In this document: positions 24,600 to 37,900 of the stretch, piece after piece
Position numbering within the stretch: position 1 is the first letter of the stretch
How the letters are laid out: every line of letters begins with the position of its first letter
Source: Spongilla lacustris
Taxonomy: Eukaryota > Porifera > Demospongiae > Spongillida > Spongillidae
Direction: 5' to 3'
DNA: 64,000 nucleotides
Assembly: GCA_949361645.1 (NCBI GenBank)
Contig: OX442437.1
Coordinates: 2,190,296-2,254,295, forward strand
The notes under the pieces: generated by a model
Seen by the model: the letters and a program-made list of their open reading frames with translations, nothing else
Told to the model about the DNA's origin: nothing
The model's database searches: none
Position numbers and translations under genes: made by a program

Positions 24600-25200
24600 T
24601 AGCGGTGCTATATGTGCTCTGTGTCCAGGGAGTGTGCTTGATCCCCTTGGCCATCATGCTCTCACCTGCAAGCAGGGTGGTGATGTTGTCTCCCACCACA
24701 ATAAACTCCGAGACACCCTAGCGGAGGCCTGTCGCAGGGCCCACTTGTGTGTTAAGGTGGAGGCAGGAAGTAACCTCACCCTTGACCATAGCCACTCCCG
24801 CCCAGCTGACATCCTGGTACCCAACTGGTCTGTGGGTAAGCCAGCAGCCTTTGACCTATCTGTGACATCACTGCTCAATTTAAACGTTTTGATGGAAGCG
24901 GGACTCACAGCTGGTGCAGCCGCCAGATCTACTGAGCTGAGGAAGCATGAGGCAAATGATGGAAAGTGCAGGGAGCTTGGGTGGGTCTGTGTCCCCATCG
25001 TTGTTGAAGCTTATGGTGCTTAGGGTGCTGAAGCCATGGAGTCATTGTCGTGTCTGGCCTCTCGCCTAGCAACCAGTTCCAACAAGGCAAGGACTGCTGT
25101 CCTAAATAGCCTGTATGGCAAGCTAAATCTCAATCTAGTTAAAGCAAATGCCACTGCTATGCTGTCTAGATGCTTTGCCTCGGACATGTAGACTGTTTAG
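24600..25200 (+). mobile_element. Family 2 LINE, C-terminal fragment
   Basis: It has the CCHC knuckle (CALCPGSVLDPLGHHALTC), VVSHHNKLRDTLAEACRRAH, RPADILVPNWSVGKPAAFDL, TELRKHEANDGKCRELGWVC and VEAYGA. After one stop (25021) it continues to LYGKLNLNLVKANATAMLSR. It is 5'-truncated just after the (AAAT)n tail of the family 3 fragment. Confidence 0.8.
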
Positions 25201-25309
25201 ATTAGGTAGTTACATATATACAATTAATATATATAATTATTATAATTATACTCAATGTCATGTAATATGTACATATACACATGATACAACAGAACAAACA
25301 GTTAATACT

Positions 25310-25905
25310 CATTTCACCTGGTGAGGATGGCTGTGGCATTGGCTCTCACTGTAAAAGTCATTAAGTACTGTGGACATGGGCCTGCATGTTAGGGTGGCGA
25401 GTCAGGAGGCCAACTGGGAGAAAGCTTCTACAGCTTCTCTGCCCCAAGCATCATACAACACAGTAACAAGAGGAACACACTGCCAGCCCAGTTCACAGCA
25501 TTTGGCATCATTGGTCACTTGCTTCCACTTTTCAGCAGCTAGGGCAACATAGCCTGCAGACATCCCCATCAAGGCAAGGGTATTAAGCAGAGAAGCCCAA
25601 TTCATCATTACTAGATCAGCAGGCCTGGTATGGCTATGGTCAGTGGTGAGGTCATTGCTAGCTTCAATCTGTATACACTGTTGGCATGTTTCGGCCGGCA
25701 CATCACGTAGGGTGTTGTGCTGGATTACTATAGATTACCTCCATGTTTACAGGTGGCGGCATGATGTCCAAGAGGGTGAAGGATATTTTCTGGTTAAAGC
25801 CATAATTGGACTCCTGAGATGTGTCAAGTCCAAGCCACCACTTTATGGCAACGTGAAAAACTGGTGGTTCCAGGTGTAGATGCAACTCTTGTGATGAAAT
25901 CACTG
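25310..25905 (-). mobile_element. Family 2 LINE, C-terminal fragment, inverted
   Basis: Minus-strand frames give VFHVAIKWWLGLDTSQESNY, IQIEASNDLTTDHSHTRPAD, ELGWQCVPLVTVLYDAWGRE and ending pieces near 25320. The family 2 order is kept, with several frameshifts. Confidence 0.75.
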
Positions 25906-26363
25906 AAAGCCAAGAGGATGCATTAGCCTAGGAAACAGGGAGCAAGCATGCCCTATCAGCAGTTGATGATAAATTGAACATGTGGGTGTCCAATAATCGT
26001 GAAAGTTTTTTTGGTAGTCTTTAGGGGCAAAGAGAAAAAGTCTCGTTCTGCAGTGCCTCATGGGACGGAACAGAACTTTGAATCTTTAAAAAATCTGGTA
26101 TTCTAGAACAGAGGTGATGATTGTTCTAGCAACCTAACCCAGAGGAACAGATAGATGCTACGTAGGCTGCAGGTGCATGATAATTCATGACTGCGGCATT
26201 CAGTGACAGTATAGTACTGCTTATAAAGTCTTAAAGTCCGTTAAGAACTGTTCTTTTCCAATATAAACGCTTCCAAGGCGCTGAATTAAGGCTAAAGTTA
26301 AGTCGACAGAACTACAACTCTATAGAAGCTATGGTAAACCTCGCTGTTCCTGCATGTGGTTCC
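25906..26363. other. No gene recognised
   Basis: Unique-looking sequence between the last LINE fragment and the right TIR of the 14.3-kb element. Confidence 0.4.
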
Positions 26364-27405
26364 TTTATTGTTTCCGGCCCGGTGCGTTGTATCGATTGTT
26401 TCACATATATATGCCGTACATGTACATCGTTCATGACCGGCTGCCACTGAGTCAATAGCCCGTTAAATGGCACTGATAAAGTCGACTTGTACAACACAAT
26501 CCAGCGACGGAACTGGCCATGTATCAAACCGTCTCCATGCTCCTCTGCTTGAGCTCTCAACAATTTCCTAACGTAAAACCCATTCCAATTCCTGGAAATT
26601 TCGTTCCGATCAACGGTTTCCGAATACTGCATGGGAGATCGAACGAGATACTTGAGTCAAAGATCGAATGGATTGTTCCGAATACTCGAGAATCCGGAAT
26701 AATTCGTTCGATCTTTAGGTATTTGGACGTTATGAATAACGGTTTCCGTATACTGGAAATATCGAACGCATTATTCGGAATACTCGAGTATCCGGAATAT
26801 TTCGTTCGACATTTGATGCCCATGAATTACGGTTATAAAGATCGAATGAATTGTTCCGGATACTCGAGAATCCGGAAGACTTTCGCTGTTCATGAATAAC
26901 GGTACAAAAGATAGAACGAATTATTCCGGATACAGGAGAATCCGGAATGATTCATTCGATCTTTGGGTATCCGGAAGCTATGAATGTCGGTTTCCGTATA
27001 CTAAAAAGATCGAACAAAATATTCGGGATACCCAAGTATACGGGATATTTCGTTCGACTTTTGTTGCCCATGAATAACGGTTTAAAAGATGGAATGAATT
27101 CTTTCGGATACTCGAGAATCCGGAATAATGCATTCGATCTTTGGGTATCCGGAGACTATGAATGTTGTTTTCCGTATACTACAAAGATCAAACGAAATAT
27201 TCGGGATACTCGAGTATCCGGAATATTTCGTTCGACTTTATTGTCCATGAATAACGGTTACAAAGATCGAATGAATTCTTCCGGATACTCGAGAATACGG
27301 AATAATGCATTCGATGTTTGAAGAGCGTTCGATGTTTCAAGCAGTTATTCATAGACCAAAAGGATCGAACGATATTTTGGAATTTTGCAACAAACGGCTC
27401 CCCAT
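26364..27405 (-). repeat. Right TIR, inverted partner of 13129-14287
   Basis: Reverse complement of the left arm, about 119 bp shorter, as expected from loss of subrepeat material. The same 89-bp palindromes are present. The inner end reads TTTATTGTTTCCGG, the complement of the left arm's GGAAACAATAAA. Confidence 0.92.
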
Positions 27406-27413
27406 AGGTGAAT

Positions 27414-28616
27414 GTACTTAATTTTCCTGATGTGCGAAGGTGTTAATTTCCTGATGTGCGAGCCGGTACTGTACAAAAATGCTAATCTGTGCTACATGAT
27501 GCCTAGCGTATGATACAGGAACGATTCTTAATTTGGCTCCCACTTGCCTGTGGTCTATCGCTACTTTGCTGGTGGCTGGTGGTTAAGCGATACATGATCT
27601 CGCGGAATGAGCTTTTTTTTTTTTTTGGCCTTGTAGATTTCAATAGCCATGTTAGCGACCTCATGGGATTAACATTCATGTTTATCGGCCATAACAATAT
27701 TAACGTGCACTATAGAAATTTCATTTTTATTTTAGCAGGTGGCAAACCCCATGCAGCTGCTTGCTTATATAACTGACCCTTTGATGTGGTTGTTCATAAT
27801 TGGGTACCTTTGCCATAAATTGAGGTATGTTTGCCAAAAAGTAAGTTTTCAGTACCAGGATTCATGAAAAATTTCCTATGATCAAGTTTAGGCAATTGTA
27901 ATCTCCATTAAATTCCCTAACCAATAGTGTTTAAATTATCTCCATAGCATGCATAGTCTGCCCACATCAGTCAAGGGAAGGAAGTTGTTGCTTAATATAG
28001 GTTCCCTTGCTCTACATGTAATGACTGAACCAAGTCTGCAATCAGATAGTGGTTTAGGTTCCTATTATCTGTTTGATGTACATAAGCCTACCCATGCCAC
28101 ATCCGTTAGCTGGTGCTTCTTCCATTGTGGGTAACCAATGTAACCTATAAAATACATGTACACATATTTTAAGACCTTGTTCTCACTTTCTATAAGAATA
28201 TTCAATCAATGGTTGGTAGTATCCACTGCAAGGAGATCTGTATCGTCGTGCGGTTACACACTTAATGATCTAATCTGTTATCGCTATTTCGATCAGGGAG
28301 TACACTACGTGTAAGTAAGCGTACACAACTAAAGATTTATTACTATACTGGAGCATTAGACACATGATGCATGCTGACCGTATGCATGCACCTCTCTGGC
28401 GCACTTTGGTGCGCATCGTATACAAGGGATTAGTCATTATAGGCTACTTAATAATTATACGTCAACATACGGATAAGGAAGAGTTTGAGAGACGTCCAAA
28501 GTGTATCCATCACCTCGACAGATGCAGCCAGGGTATGTAGCATCGGGAGTACACGAATACTGACCGATGACACTTCTACACTGTGCGATAAGCACCAGGA
28601 GTGCAGGGAACATGTA
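27414..28616. other. No gene recognised
   Basis: Unique-looking sequence; short frames at 27510-27776 and 27949-28134 match nothing known. No repeats were noticed apart from short T runs. Confidence 0.4.
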
Positions 28617-28621
28617 CACCA

Positions 28622-29617
28622 CAGGGCCGGCGCTGCCGTACAAAAAGTGGTCCGGTTGTATTTTATAGTAATGGCGGCGGGGAGCCGCCCCGGGGAGGGT
28701 GCGGGAGGGGGGCACCCCTCCCGCCCAGCCAGGGGGCATGGGGGAGCGCTGTAAGCTCCCCCATCGGGGTCTGGGGCTCCGCCCCAGAAGCCAACGCTTT
28801 TTGCGTTGTAAAACCCACCAAAACTACGCAAAAAGTGCAATATAAATATTAATAGTAAGTATTACCGGCTATATAACCCTGACTGAACTCACCGTCTATT
28901 CATTTAGAAATTGCGACACAGAGACACATATTTAAATTTATTTAGATGGTCCTGCGTTGTTCTCTGTCATCAATTAAATGCACGCGACGTAAAAACAGCT
29001 TTTAAAAAAATCTTAATTCACGCAATGCATACCGGTAGCGATGCATATGCACTGATGCATGCACTATAGCTATGATCTATATGCCCTGGATCCTCTACTA
29101 CGCCGACGCCGTATAGTTATTTTAGGGAGAAAGTGTACCACAGCCACAATTATAGAGGTTATAGTGTAGCGTGTAAAAACGATATACTGGTGTATAAAAA
29201 GATCATAGGGGAAAGGTAGCAAACGTGCTTCTTCTTGATTCGTTCTTCAATATGTATTCATTGGCAATACACTTCATATCAAGTCTATCCGTCATTTCTT
29301 GATGATAATGGAGTATCATCAGGTGGTTTAACCTGGCCTGAGACATTGTACTCCTCAGATACGATTTAAATCCTACGCAATGCACTGAATTATCGCTCTG
29401 ATGTGGCATTCGTTGCTGGGAGGATGACTAATAGCTGAAACAGCCTCACAACAGCGCCAAGCTTAGCAGCACGCATGGGTACGGTGATGCATGTACATAA
29501 CAGGTAACGGACGTGACGTAGTGCAATAACATACAATGATGTAATAAAATGGGTCCGAGACCGAGGCAGCAGTGGTCCGGTTAAAACCGTGCAACCGGAC
29601 CGGCGGCGCCGTCCCTG
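28622..29617. mobile_element. hAT element with 5-bp TSD (hAT5-like), internally deleted
   Basis: The TIRs begin CAGGGCCGGCGCTGCCG (left) and, read inward, CAGGGACGGCGCCGCCG (right). CACCA flanks both ends (28617-28621 and 29618-29622). It contains a hAT C-terminal domain on the minus strand. hAT elements normally make 8-bp duplications; a subgroup (hAT5) makes 5 bp. The left subterminal part holds nested GC hairpins, including GGGAGCGCTGTAAGCTCCC. The same hairpin block occurs in MITEs at 51026 and 53906, so this copy looks like a relative of their autonomous source. Confidence 0.85.
29203..29480 (-). pseudogene. hAT transposase C-terminal dimerisation domain, frameshifted
   Basis: Upstream frame: RLFQLLVILPATNATSER. 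Downstream frame, shifted near 29395: YLRSTMSQARLNHLMILHYH, then EMTDRLDMKCIANEY and NESRRSTF. Together these are the hallmark C-terminal hAT dimerisation region (PATNATSERSFS-like followed by LRSTMSQxRLNxLMIL), which holds the oligomer together. The N-terminal zinc finger and RNase-H-like catalytic core are missing before the right TIR, so the copy is an internal-deletion derivative and inactive. Confidence 0.85.
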
Positions 29618-29622
29618 CACCA

Positions 29623-30075
29623 GAGGCGTCATTTTAGATGATGCTTTGCACGTGACAAACACACCTCGCCGCGGCCGCTTCAAATCGCTAGCGCTCGCGC
29701 AATAACGCTACGTACGGGCTCATTTTATACCTGTATTATTTGATACAATGTATGTGCATGCGCATCGATGAAGGTTTTTAAATCGGTTTTGCATGCATCT
29801 ATGGTTTTGCACATTTCACATCGGCGGTTTTGTGGTTATAACAGAGAGAACTACTGAACACGGTTTCGCGATTTAAACAAATAACAAGAGGCGCAACACA
29901 AAACACGTTTTTTGACACAAAACATTGCACGTAAGACGTTTAATAACATTTTAATTTCTCTTTATTAGACGTTTAAAATGTGCATGTAAACACAATCATC
30001 GCTCAAGTTATACATTCGAGTTCACGTAGCCGTTAAGAGAGGAACGTACAAACGTGTATACATTGTCTGTATGTG

Positions 30076-30108
<33 letters not shown>

Positions 30109-30380
30109 ATCCCTGATGGTACCAAACTTATAAATGTACATGTAGCTGCCCCACCCACACCCCCACGCGTGGGCTCCTTAAAAGACACCACCACACACTT
30201 GATGTTGTCATGCATGGCTCCATAGCCCATTGATACTGGAAACCGGCCTGATCATGAAGTGTTTTTGTGTGTGCATGTGTGTTTTGTGTGGGTGCATGTG
30301 TCTGTGGGGTGTGTAAATGTGTGAGTGTGCATGCACATGACTGAAGAGGATAGGAGAAAGTGTGTAAGATAGATGCAGGC
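29623..30380. other. No gene; TG-rich tracts
   Basis: (TG)n lies at 30078-30107 and imperfect TG-rich sequence at 30260-30330. Nothing else is recognised. Confidence 0.45.
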
Positions 30381-30385
30381 CAACA

Positions 30386-31178
30386 TTATGCACAGACTGG
30401 CCATAGCTGTATATGCTTCATAAAATGGTTTGCCTCTCTGTGCAGGAGTCCATCCACTGAAACAACAAAGGGTGTAAATTGACCACATCGATCTTCAACA
30501 GCTTTCTGATAAATTCTTTTCTTTTCTTTTGCTGCACTTTCAAGGACTGCCTCTGGAGTATGGTGTTTATATGATGGGGCGTCAGTATCAATTATGCGAA
30601 TGTCTAACAACGCCTCTGTCTGTGGTGACCACAATCCTTGGACTCCCAGGTCAAGCCTTATACCCACATCATTTGATGAGGGATCTACCTCCCTTACAAT
30701 TGGCTCCTTTATCACAGATGGCCATACTTGTGATGAAATGTCTACCAAACAGTCCCTCACTTCATTATGCCTCTGTATCACTAGGCCCCCCTTTTTACAT
30801 TCCATGCCATGTTGCAGGGTGAAGTCAGCTCCCATCACAGCATGCAGGCAGCAGGGTGCCGCAGGTAGCGTATTGCAAGACCATCTTTAAATTCATATGG
30901 AGACAAGTCAAAATGATACCTCTCAAGTGGAGTAGATGTCAGCCAGGATGATGTACCACTTATTGCACTCCTTAAGGCTCGTTGTCGTTCTGGTGAAAAC
31001 TTACAGATGAGAGTGTTGCGTAGCTACTTCTGCAGCATTTTAAGTGTGACGAGTTTGTGAAACTGTTGCTTCAGATTGCTAAGATGTTCAGGAATGCTAA
31101 ATTTTGTAACACCTTTGACAGATTCATGCACTACCTGTGTGCCCAGTTTTGAAGAATGGTATGCAGTAGTAGCTGTTT
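30386..31178 (-). mobile_element. Family 1 LINE, C-terminal fragment
   Basis: In order on the minus strand: SKLGTQVVHESVKGVTKF, then FSPERQRALRSAISGTSSWL, YHFDLSPYEFKDGLAIRYLR, ADFTLQHGMECKKGGLVIQR, HNEVRD, GIRLDLGVQGLW, EALLDIRIIDTDA and FTPFVVSVDGLLHREANHFM. It parallels the endonuclease part of the copy at 9740-11550. Both ends are lost; the 5' side stops where the small TIR element at 31182 begins. Confidence 0.8.
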
Positions 31179-31181
31179 TAG

Positions 31182-31719
31182 TTGAAAGCCAATTATGTTT
31201 TATACACTATAATTATCATGTTCGTGCTTCATATACAGTAAGTGAAAGCATTTTCCGATAGCCATAGATAATAGAACACTTATTCTCACAAAACCCCTTG
31301 AAAGACTATCTGTAAGTATTATGGATGAAATTGCTACATATACATCTATGAACTGTCATGAAATCACTTTGAGTATTTTGTAACTGATGCTAGGGTGAAA
31401 CGTGAATAACCTAGGTAATCATAGTAGGCAAACTAACAGTGAAATAATTGCCAAAAACGGATTTCAAGTTTGAAATAACTGGTTAAAACAGAAAAAATCG
31501 ACTGATGATGAACTTTTGAAATCAAATCAATTTTATATTAAAGGTTACACGCCCTAAAATATGCACCATGATTTATAGTAATATATAGTATTTTATGAAG
31601 ATGTGCCAGTTAGTTAAAGACAGTAAACTGCTAGCTATGCTAGGAAAATGCTTTCACTTACTGTATATGAAGCACGAACATGATACATGTATAGTGTATA
31701 AAACATAATTGGCTTTCAA
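31182..31719. mobile_element. Short TIR element (MITE), 538 bp, 75-bp TIRs
   Basis: 31182-31256 is inverted at 31643-31719 (both start TTGAAAGCCAATTATG reading inward and end CATTTTCC), with an internal ACATGTAT variation. No coding capacity and no clear TSD. It lies between a LINE fragment and the 3' end of the chitin synthase gene. Confidence 0.8.
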
Positions 31720-31910
31720 TTGGATTCAATAAAAAGGATCTTATCTAAACTGAGCAATAAGTGAATTTGTACCAAAAATGAAAATCACTTATAAAAAACT
31801 AACACAATCATCTTTTGGTTACTAGGAGTGACTGAAACTATTGAAAAGTCAAAATATACCATAGCACTAGCATTACAGACACCACTACAGAAACATGACT
31901 ACTACTTGTA
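31720..31910 (-). other. 3' flank / probable 3' UTR of chitin synthase
   Basis: A/T-rich sequence after the stop codon. Possible poly(A) signals are not distinctive. Confidence 0.35.
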
Positions 31911-34900
31911 CTAAGGTAGCTCTAAACGTGCCAGGTAGTGGATGAGAGTGACTCCTCGGTGAACTATCATTGCACAAAACTGCACTAAGATGATCAGAGC
32001 GTACACAGCTAGGAAAATAACTTCAAATGCTTTGGTCGGAAGGTTGTATTCTGCAAGCTCTGGAAACTGCAATGTGTAGAGCAGGACTATCCACATGATG
32101 TTGACTAGAAGAAGTACTGCCAAGGTGGCATTACGCAGAGACTTCAATCCCTCTTTCAATTCCGCATCCGATTTGAAGATTGCTTCAATTGGTTGCAATG
32201 GTTTTCCTTCCTGTAATGTTTCCTTCCAAAAAGTTTCAAAACTAGGATCAGAGCATAATGGTAGTTTTTGGAGAGCAATATACACCTTATGTTCATTGCG
32301 TTCAGCTGGAAACAGATTTAATTTATTTATCACCTTGAAGCTCACAATGACATATTATAACTGCACCTTCAGTAGTGTAAGTTAGCCTGCTTAGTCCATC
32401 TAACAGCCTTTTCTGGTGGGCTACCAAATAACATTGAAATTTACGTAGTAAAACAGCCAGCTATTACTGACCTTTCTTGAATACACTCAAATCATCAGCT
32501 TTTAAGCTTTTTAATGATCCAAAGTCATCCTTTCCTTTGTAACCACACACTGCAAATAGCGTAGTATACCCCTCCATTTCCAAGCTTTCAAGCCATGTCT
32601 TCACATCTCCCTGTATACATACATGTATAACGTATCTTTCACACAAACAATTTTATTTATGTGACTCACAGGGATACCCTTCGGTATCAGATGCATTGGA
32701 AGTAACTTTGCTGCCTTTTCTAAGTGTAGCCACAGTCCTTTTCCAGGAATACCAATTTCTTTAAAGTCCTAGGCATTGGTACTTTTTAAAACTGCCATGC
32801 AGGCATATGACCTCAATACTAAAATACCTCAGCTTTCATTTCAGCTACAAAACTGAGTTTAAAGTAGCCATGTTTCTCAAATATCTCTTCATACTCTGAG
32901 CATTTCATGCTCCTCAACCAATTACGAACTTTGTGTCTTATCTTAAAGACTGCCTCATCTGTCATCAATGTGGCTAATAATGCAAAGTATAACATAAGTG
33001 GAGCAATATGCAAGTTTTGATAATACCTACCATACCGATTTCTTAATGTATTATCATCAATGTCTAAATGGACAAAAGTATGTATTATCAAAAATATCCA
33101 AAATTTAACTATACCTACCAATTATGATAGAAGGTTTTGCACTTTGGCCATGTTTAGACTCTTGAGCATCTTGTGCTGCACTTACACTTTGACAGAAAAC
33201 ATTTTTCAAACTGTTGAAAGATTTATTGAGAATTGTTTTGATAGTTTCTAATCCAGACTTCTGACCACCAGAGCTTCCATCCCTTGTCCCCCAACTTCTG
33301 TCATCAAGGTTTGCAGCAGAGTAGATTATTAAGATCAAATAACCTGAGGGAAGTGCAAGGAAGTACCAGACTCCATGGATCAGACAGCTGAACTCGTTAA
33401 AATGAAGGAGACCAGTTGCAATGAACAGAAATGTAAAAAGAGTGAGATATATGGTAGATGGTGCTAATGGGAATATAAATGTTCCATTGGTGGAAATTGA
33501 GCATGTTTCTATTACTTCACAATCATTGCCAAGGGAGATGACATCATAAATTACATTTTTCAGGTTTCCTGCAAACACCACACCCATGAAGATCACCAGA
33601 AGTAGACTTGCAAATTTGGCCACATACAGCTGGTCTTGTGGATGACCATACATGCAAAGTAGTCCATATCCAACACTGAATAACATGAGAATGATAATGA
33701 GGGCTAATATAGAGGCCTCAGACACATTATAAGCAGAGGCAAAGCCTGAGGCAATAACTAGAATGACTGTTGCTGGAGATATTGCAGTGGAGAACACTAG
33801 AATGCTCTGATAAAAGACAAATGGAATGGACACTGAATCATTTCCCTGAGTGATTTTGTAAGCATGAGTGATCAGGAGAGACAAGTTGGCCAAAGTGGAG
33901 GGAATCCATCGTCTGCGTTGCTTGTAGAATGTATCAAAATCTTCAGGACAGTGGGTGTGGTTCTTGGACACTGCACAGTATTCAAGTCTCCACCCCTTCT
34001 CCACCAGCAGTGTGCACAGCCAGCGGTCTTCACCCATGTCCTTGGAGAGGAATTCGATAGGCTTAGAGCTTGAAACTTCTGTGGAGTATTCACCAAGGAC
34101 CTCTTGTAGTGCAGAGCAGCGGAATGCACTGAAGCAGCCTGGACAACACAGAACACATCCCAGAATGTGTTCTGCAGCTTTCTGGAACCAGTGCCCAATT
34201 GCGTAATCAAACACCTGGTACCAATAGAGGAGACCAGACCCCTGTGGGTGTGTCCGAGCACATACGGCCCCAACCTTGGGCCCAGAATTAAATGTGTCTA
34301 ATAATAGCAAAGCAGATTTGGGTTCAAAGCGTATATCAGCATCAGTTGTTAGAATGAAAGTACTTTGTGGACAATAGTCACTGTTAGGAATTAAATGGTT
34401 TAACACATAGTTCATGTACATCACCTGGCTCCACCGCTTCTTGCTTTTAATTTTTGCGTTATCTTTGAGATGTATGTAAAATGGCATTACACTACATACT
34501 GTCCACATAAGTTTGCAGCCATATGGTGTATCGGATCTCTCACAGCCCTCAATTTTAACCTTCAATGAATTTTCAAGGAGAGAGACCAGCTGAAGTGCAA
34601 AAGGAGTGAAGTTACATCCATTTATCCCACCATCAAAGAAAATATGAGACTCAAAACGGTCAAACGTGTTATCACCTTTCTTCTCTTTCTCCTTTTTATC
34701 TACTTCATAGTGGCAGGCCAGTTTGTATATCGAAGTCAACAGCTGCTCCATTTCATCCATGTCTTCTCTGTACATGGTAGAACATACAAACACTGTTCTT
34801 TTATCTTTTTTCTGTTCTGGATTTTTTATATTAACTTTCCTGTTGAGTAAAATTTGCTGCTCCAACAGGATTCCATCATAATGAGGAGATACAAACATAC

Positions 34901-37900
34901 TGCTGTCACTGGCTAGAACGTTGTTTTTGTCTTTCCAAATAGAAAATCCTTTAATTAATATCTGCCCAAACCACAAGATCAATGCAATACTAATTATGAT
35001 GGTACTAAGTTCCAGTGAGTTTTCTTGAAACAGGTACATGGTGTCATAATGGACTACACCTTGATATATTCCAACTGATATGGGGGTGCAGAGAAACAGA
35101 GGAATGGCCATCCCCCAGCGGTGAAGACCCATTGTGCAGGAAATCCAAATGGTTAGGTAACCAAGAAAACTACCAAGTAATTGGGCACTAAATATGCCCA
35201 TGTCTTTCCCTGACCACATGAAGGAACTACTGAGGGAGCAGCGCTCATTCAGACACCATGGGTCAATGCTACCATCGGTTAAAAAGAACCTAAAGATGAT
35301 GTATGAGACAAATGGGTAGAAAAGTATCCGAATGCCTGCATTTATGAAATCTGCATGGAAATATAATAAATATGTGTCACACAGATTTGAATGCAATTTT
35401 ATTCATTTCTTTGTTAAAAGTTTGGATGCTGTACACAAATTATACAGCAAAATAAAAGGGTCAACATCAAAACATTTGCTGATGTTTATATCACATACTC
35501 TGAAAACTGGTAATGTAGTAAATGTAATGCATTAGCCCAAATAGTAACCTACTTGACTTGTATCTTGATGTCTTTGTTTCATCTTGGTCCTTGCCTTGTC
35601 CTTGAATATCAGCATGTTGGTTTTGTGCAAGAGCCTCCCTTTGTGACGTCCCTTGTGATGCAGAAGCCTCCCCTTGTGATGCCTCTTGTGGCGTGTTAGA
35701 AGTGGATTTGTCTAAGAATGTGGAACACAGTATATGTATTGGGCTGAGAGGATTATATTATAGTGCAAGGACTATCTATACACAGATGATATTATCTCCA
35801 TTTTCTAATCATAGACAAGCTGAAAATATCTGTTTACACTATACCTTCATTCGTGGCAGCACAAAATTAGCAACACCATTCTATAATTGGACACTTAAGT
35901 TTAATAAAAACCTACTTGGTGACTTTACAGAAGTTATTATTTCTTGCCACTTTGAACTCCAAACAGCAGAAAGGACAAAAAGGCACACAGGTAGTGCTAT
36001 TGCCAACTTGACCTCTCTTGTGAAGAGTCCAATGCACACTGAGACTGCTAGGATGGGAGCACACTGCAAAATGCAAGATACACCAAACCTACAGAATTTA
36101 TTTTCGAGAATTGTATTTACAAGTCCTCCGATTCTTTCACCAATTGCTTTACATTCACACGTGCATTTGATTTTCGTCTTTTTGTCAAACCAAGTTATGT
36201 AATAACAATCCACAAAAGCCTGGATCATGAATACTCCATTCATAGCAAATATGGCAGCAGTTGGGGGGAGGAGGGTCAATACTAGAAAGACCAAGCTGGT
36301 CATTGCTCCAACTTCAAGAACCACACCAGCTATTCCCTAAAAGAAGAATTAATCAGTAATATTATAATCCAATTAGATGTATGCAATTTTTGTTAATGTT
36401 AGATATGTACTTGTACATGTAGCCTAATTCATAAATTTTCCTACCGGTACACAAAAAGATATAGAAATATAAACAAACAGAAGAAAAAAACAAAACCAAA
36501 GGGCAGATTACATACTTCAACACATGCATGCACACACTCCTCTCACATCAAGGTCAACTACCAAGGCCACAGAGTGGCCAGATGCTATGGAAAGTACGGC
36601 CAATGCCAGGGCACTTTTTATAAAATTTGAGCACTGCAATACCACTTTGTTATTTTATTTTTCCAGACCTAGTGACAGTGGTCCTTATAATGATGCTTGT
36701 TATTAATTTTTGTTCATATTTAGTCAACCAGCTATTGTGTACGTGTATGTAATACATGGCTGTTTTGTGACCAGGCATTAGGTTTACAATTAGAACTTTA
36801 CCGTAAATGGCCAGGAAATATATGTGCGAGCCTCATTTATAAATACTGTATATTTTGAGCTAGCCATACCATAACAGACAAAGCCTTCCAAAATAAGACA
36901 GTGTGGGTAACAGATGCTTGCTACTGTTATTTTTTTCTAGCCTTAAGGAAAAAATTTGGGAAGAGCTAGATTAATTTTATTGCTGGCAAAGAGCCAGTAC
37001 TAGCTATCACAAAAAAGAACAGTATCAAAGTGCATTGATCAAGCCAGTTGCAGCAGTAGTGCTCATTTTGATGCAACACCTGACGTATATTGTAGATACT
37101 ATTTAGGAGTCTTATAGGCACACTTGTTGGCGAAATTCGGCGTCGGTTAGAGTCGCCTTCTATTACCTTTTTAATGCCAAGGCGGAAAGTGGTGATATCA
37201 TGAAATTTTGATGGTGTGAGTAGTGGGAATCTGGAAGTACAGCCAGCCAGGTGGATGTCTTGCCACTTACTGCTATTCGAATGGCTCATTTCTTCCCACC
37301 ACTCAGAGATCTCAGTATTGACATTTTCTTGAAGTCCTTTGACCTCATGATTCATTTCTTTCTTTGCCTGTGTTATCTTTTGCAAGTGATCATACACTGA
37401 GAAATCTCCCTTGCCTATTATTGCTGTAAAAATTACATCGGTGCATGGTCTGGAAGTAACAAAGGCTGCTCCAGCTGTTTTAGCAATGTAATTAACACCC
37501 ATTATCCCCATCTGAGCTGGCAATGTGAAAAGGCATTGTGACTACCAAAAACTGCAGGCCAAATGATTCTTATCTCGCAGTAATGCAAAAGAAGATAAGA
37601 TTTTGCCATGGCAGCATATGCCGCTTGAGGTTATAGTTCTGCAGCCCCTGCTAGCATATTAACACACACCAACCATGCATCAATCTTATCAGCAGTCTTC
37701 AATGAACTGATTAGTGAGGTCTTTACTGTACAAACTATTTTATGTTTTCTCAAATACTTCCCGCATATAAATTTATGAGATTAAAAGTGTTGATAAAAAA
37801 CCTGAAGGTTTGTCTACAGTGGAACCTGCATAATGGTCACCTCTGCATACTGGCCACATAACTAAAGTCATGATGCAGTTGCTGTACATATTAAGGTTCA

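Noticed and set aside
33864..34273. Plus- and minus-strand frames of 83-133 codons
   Set aside because: Shadows of the chitin synthase catalytic exon in other frames.
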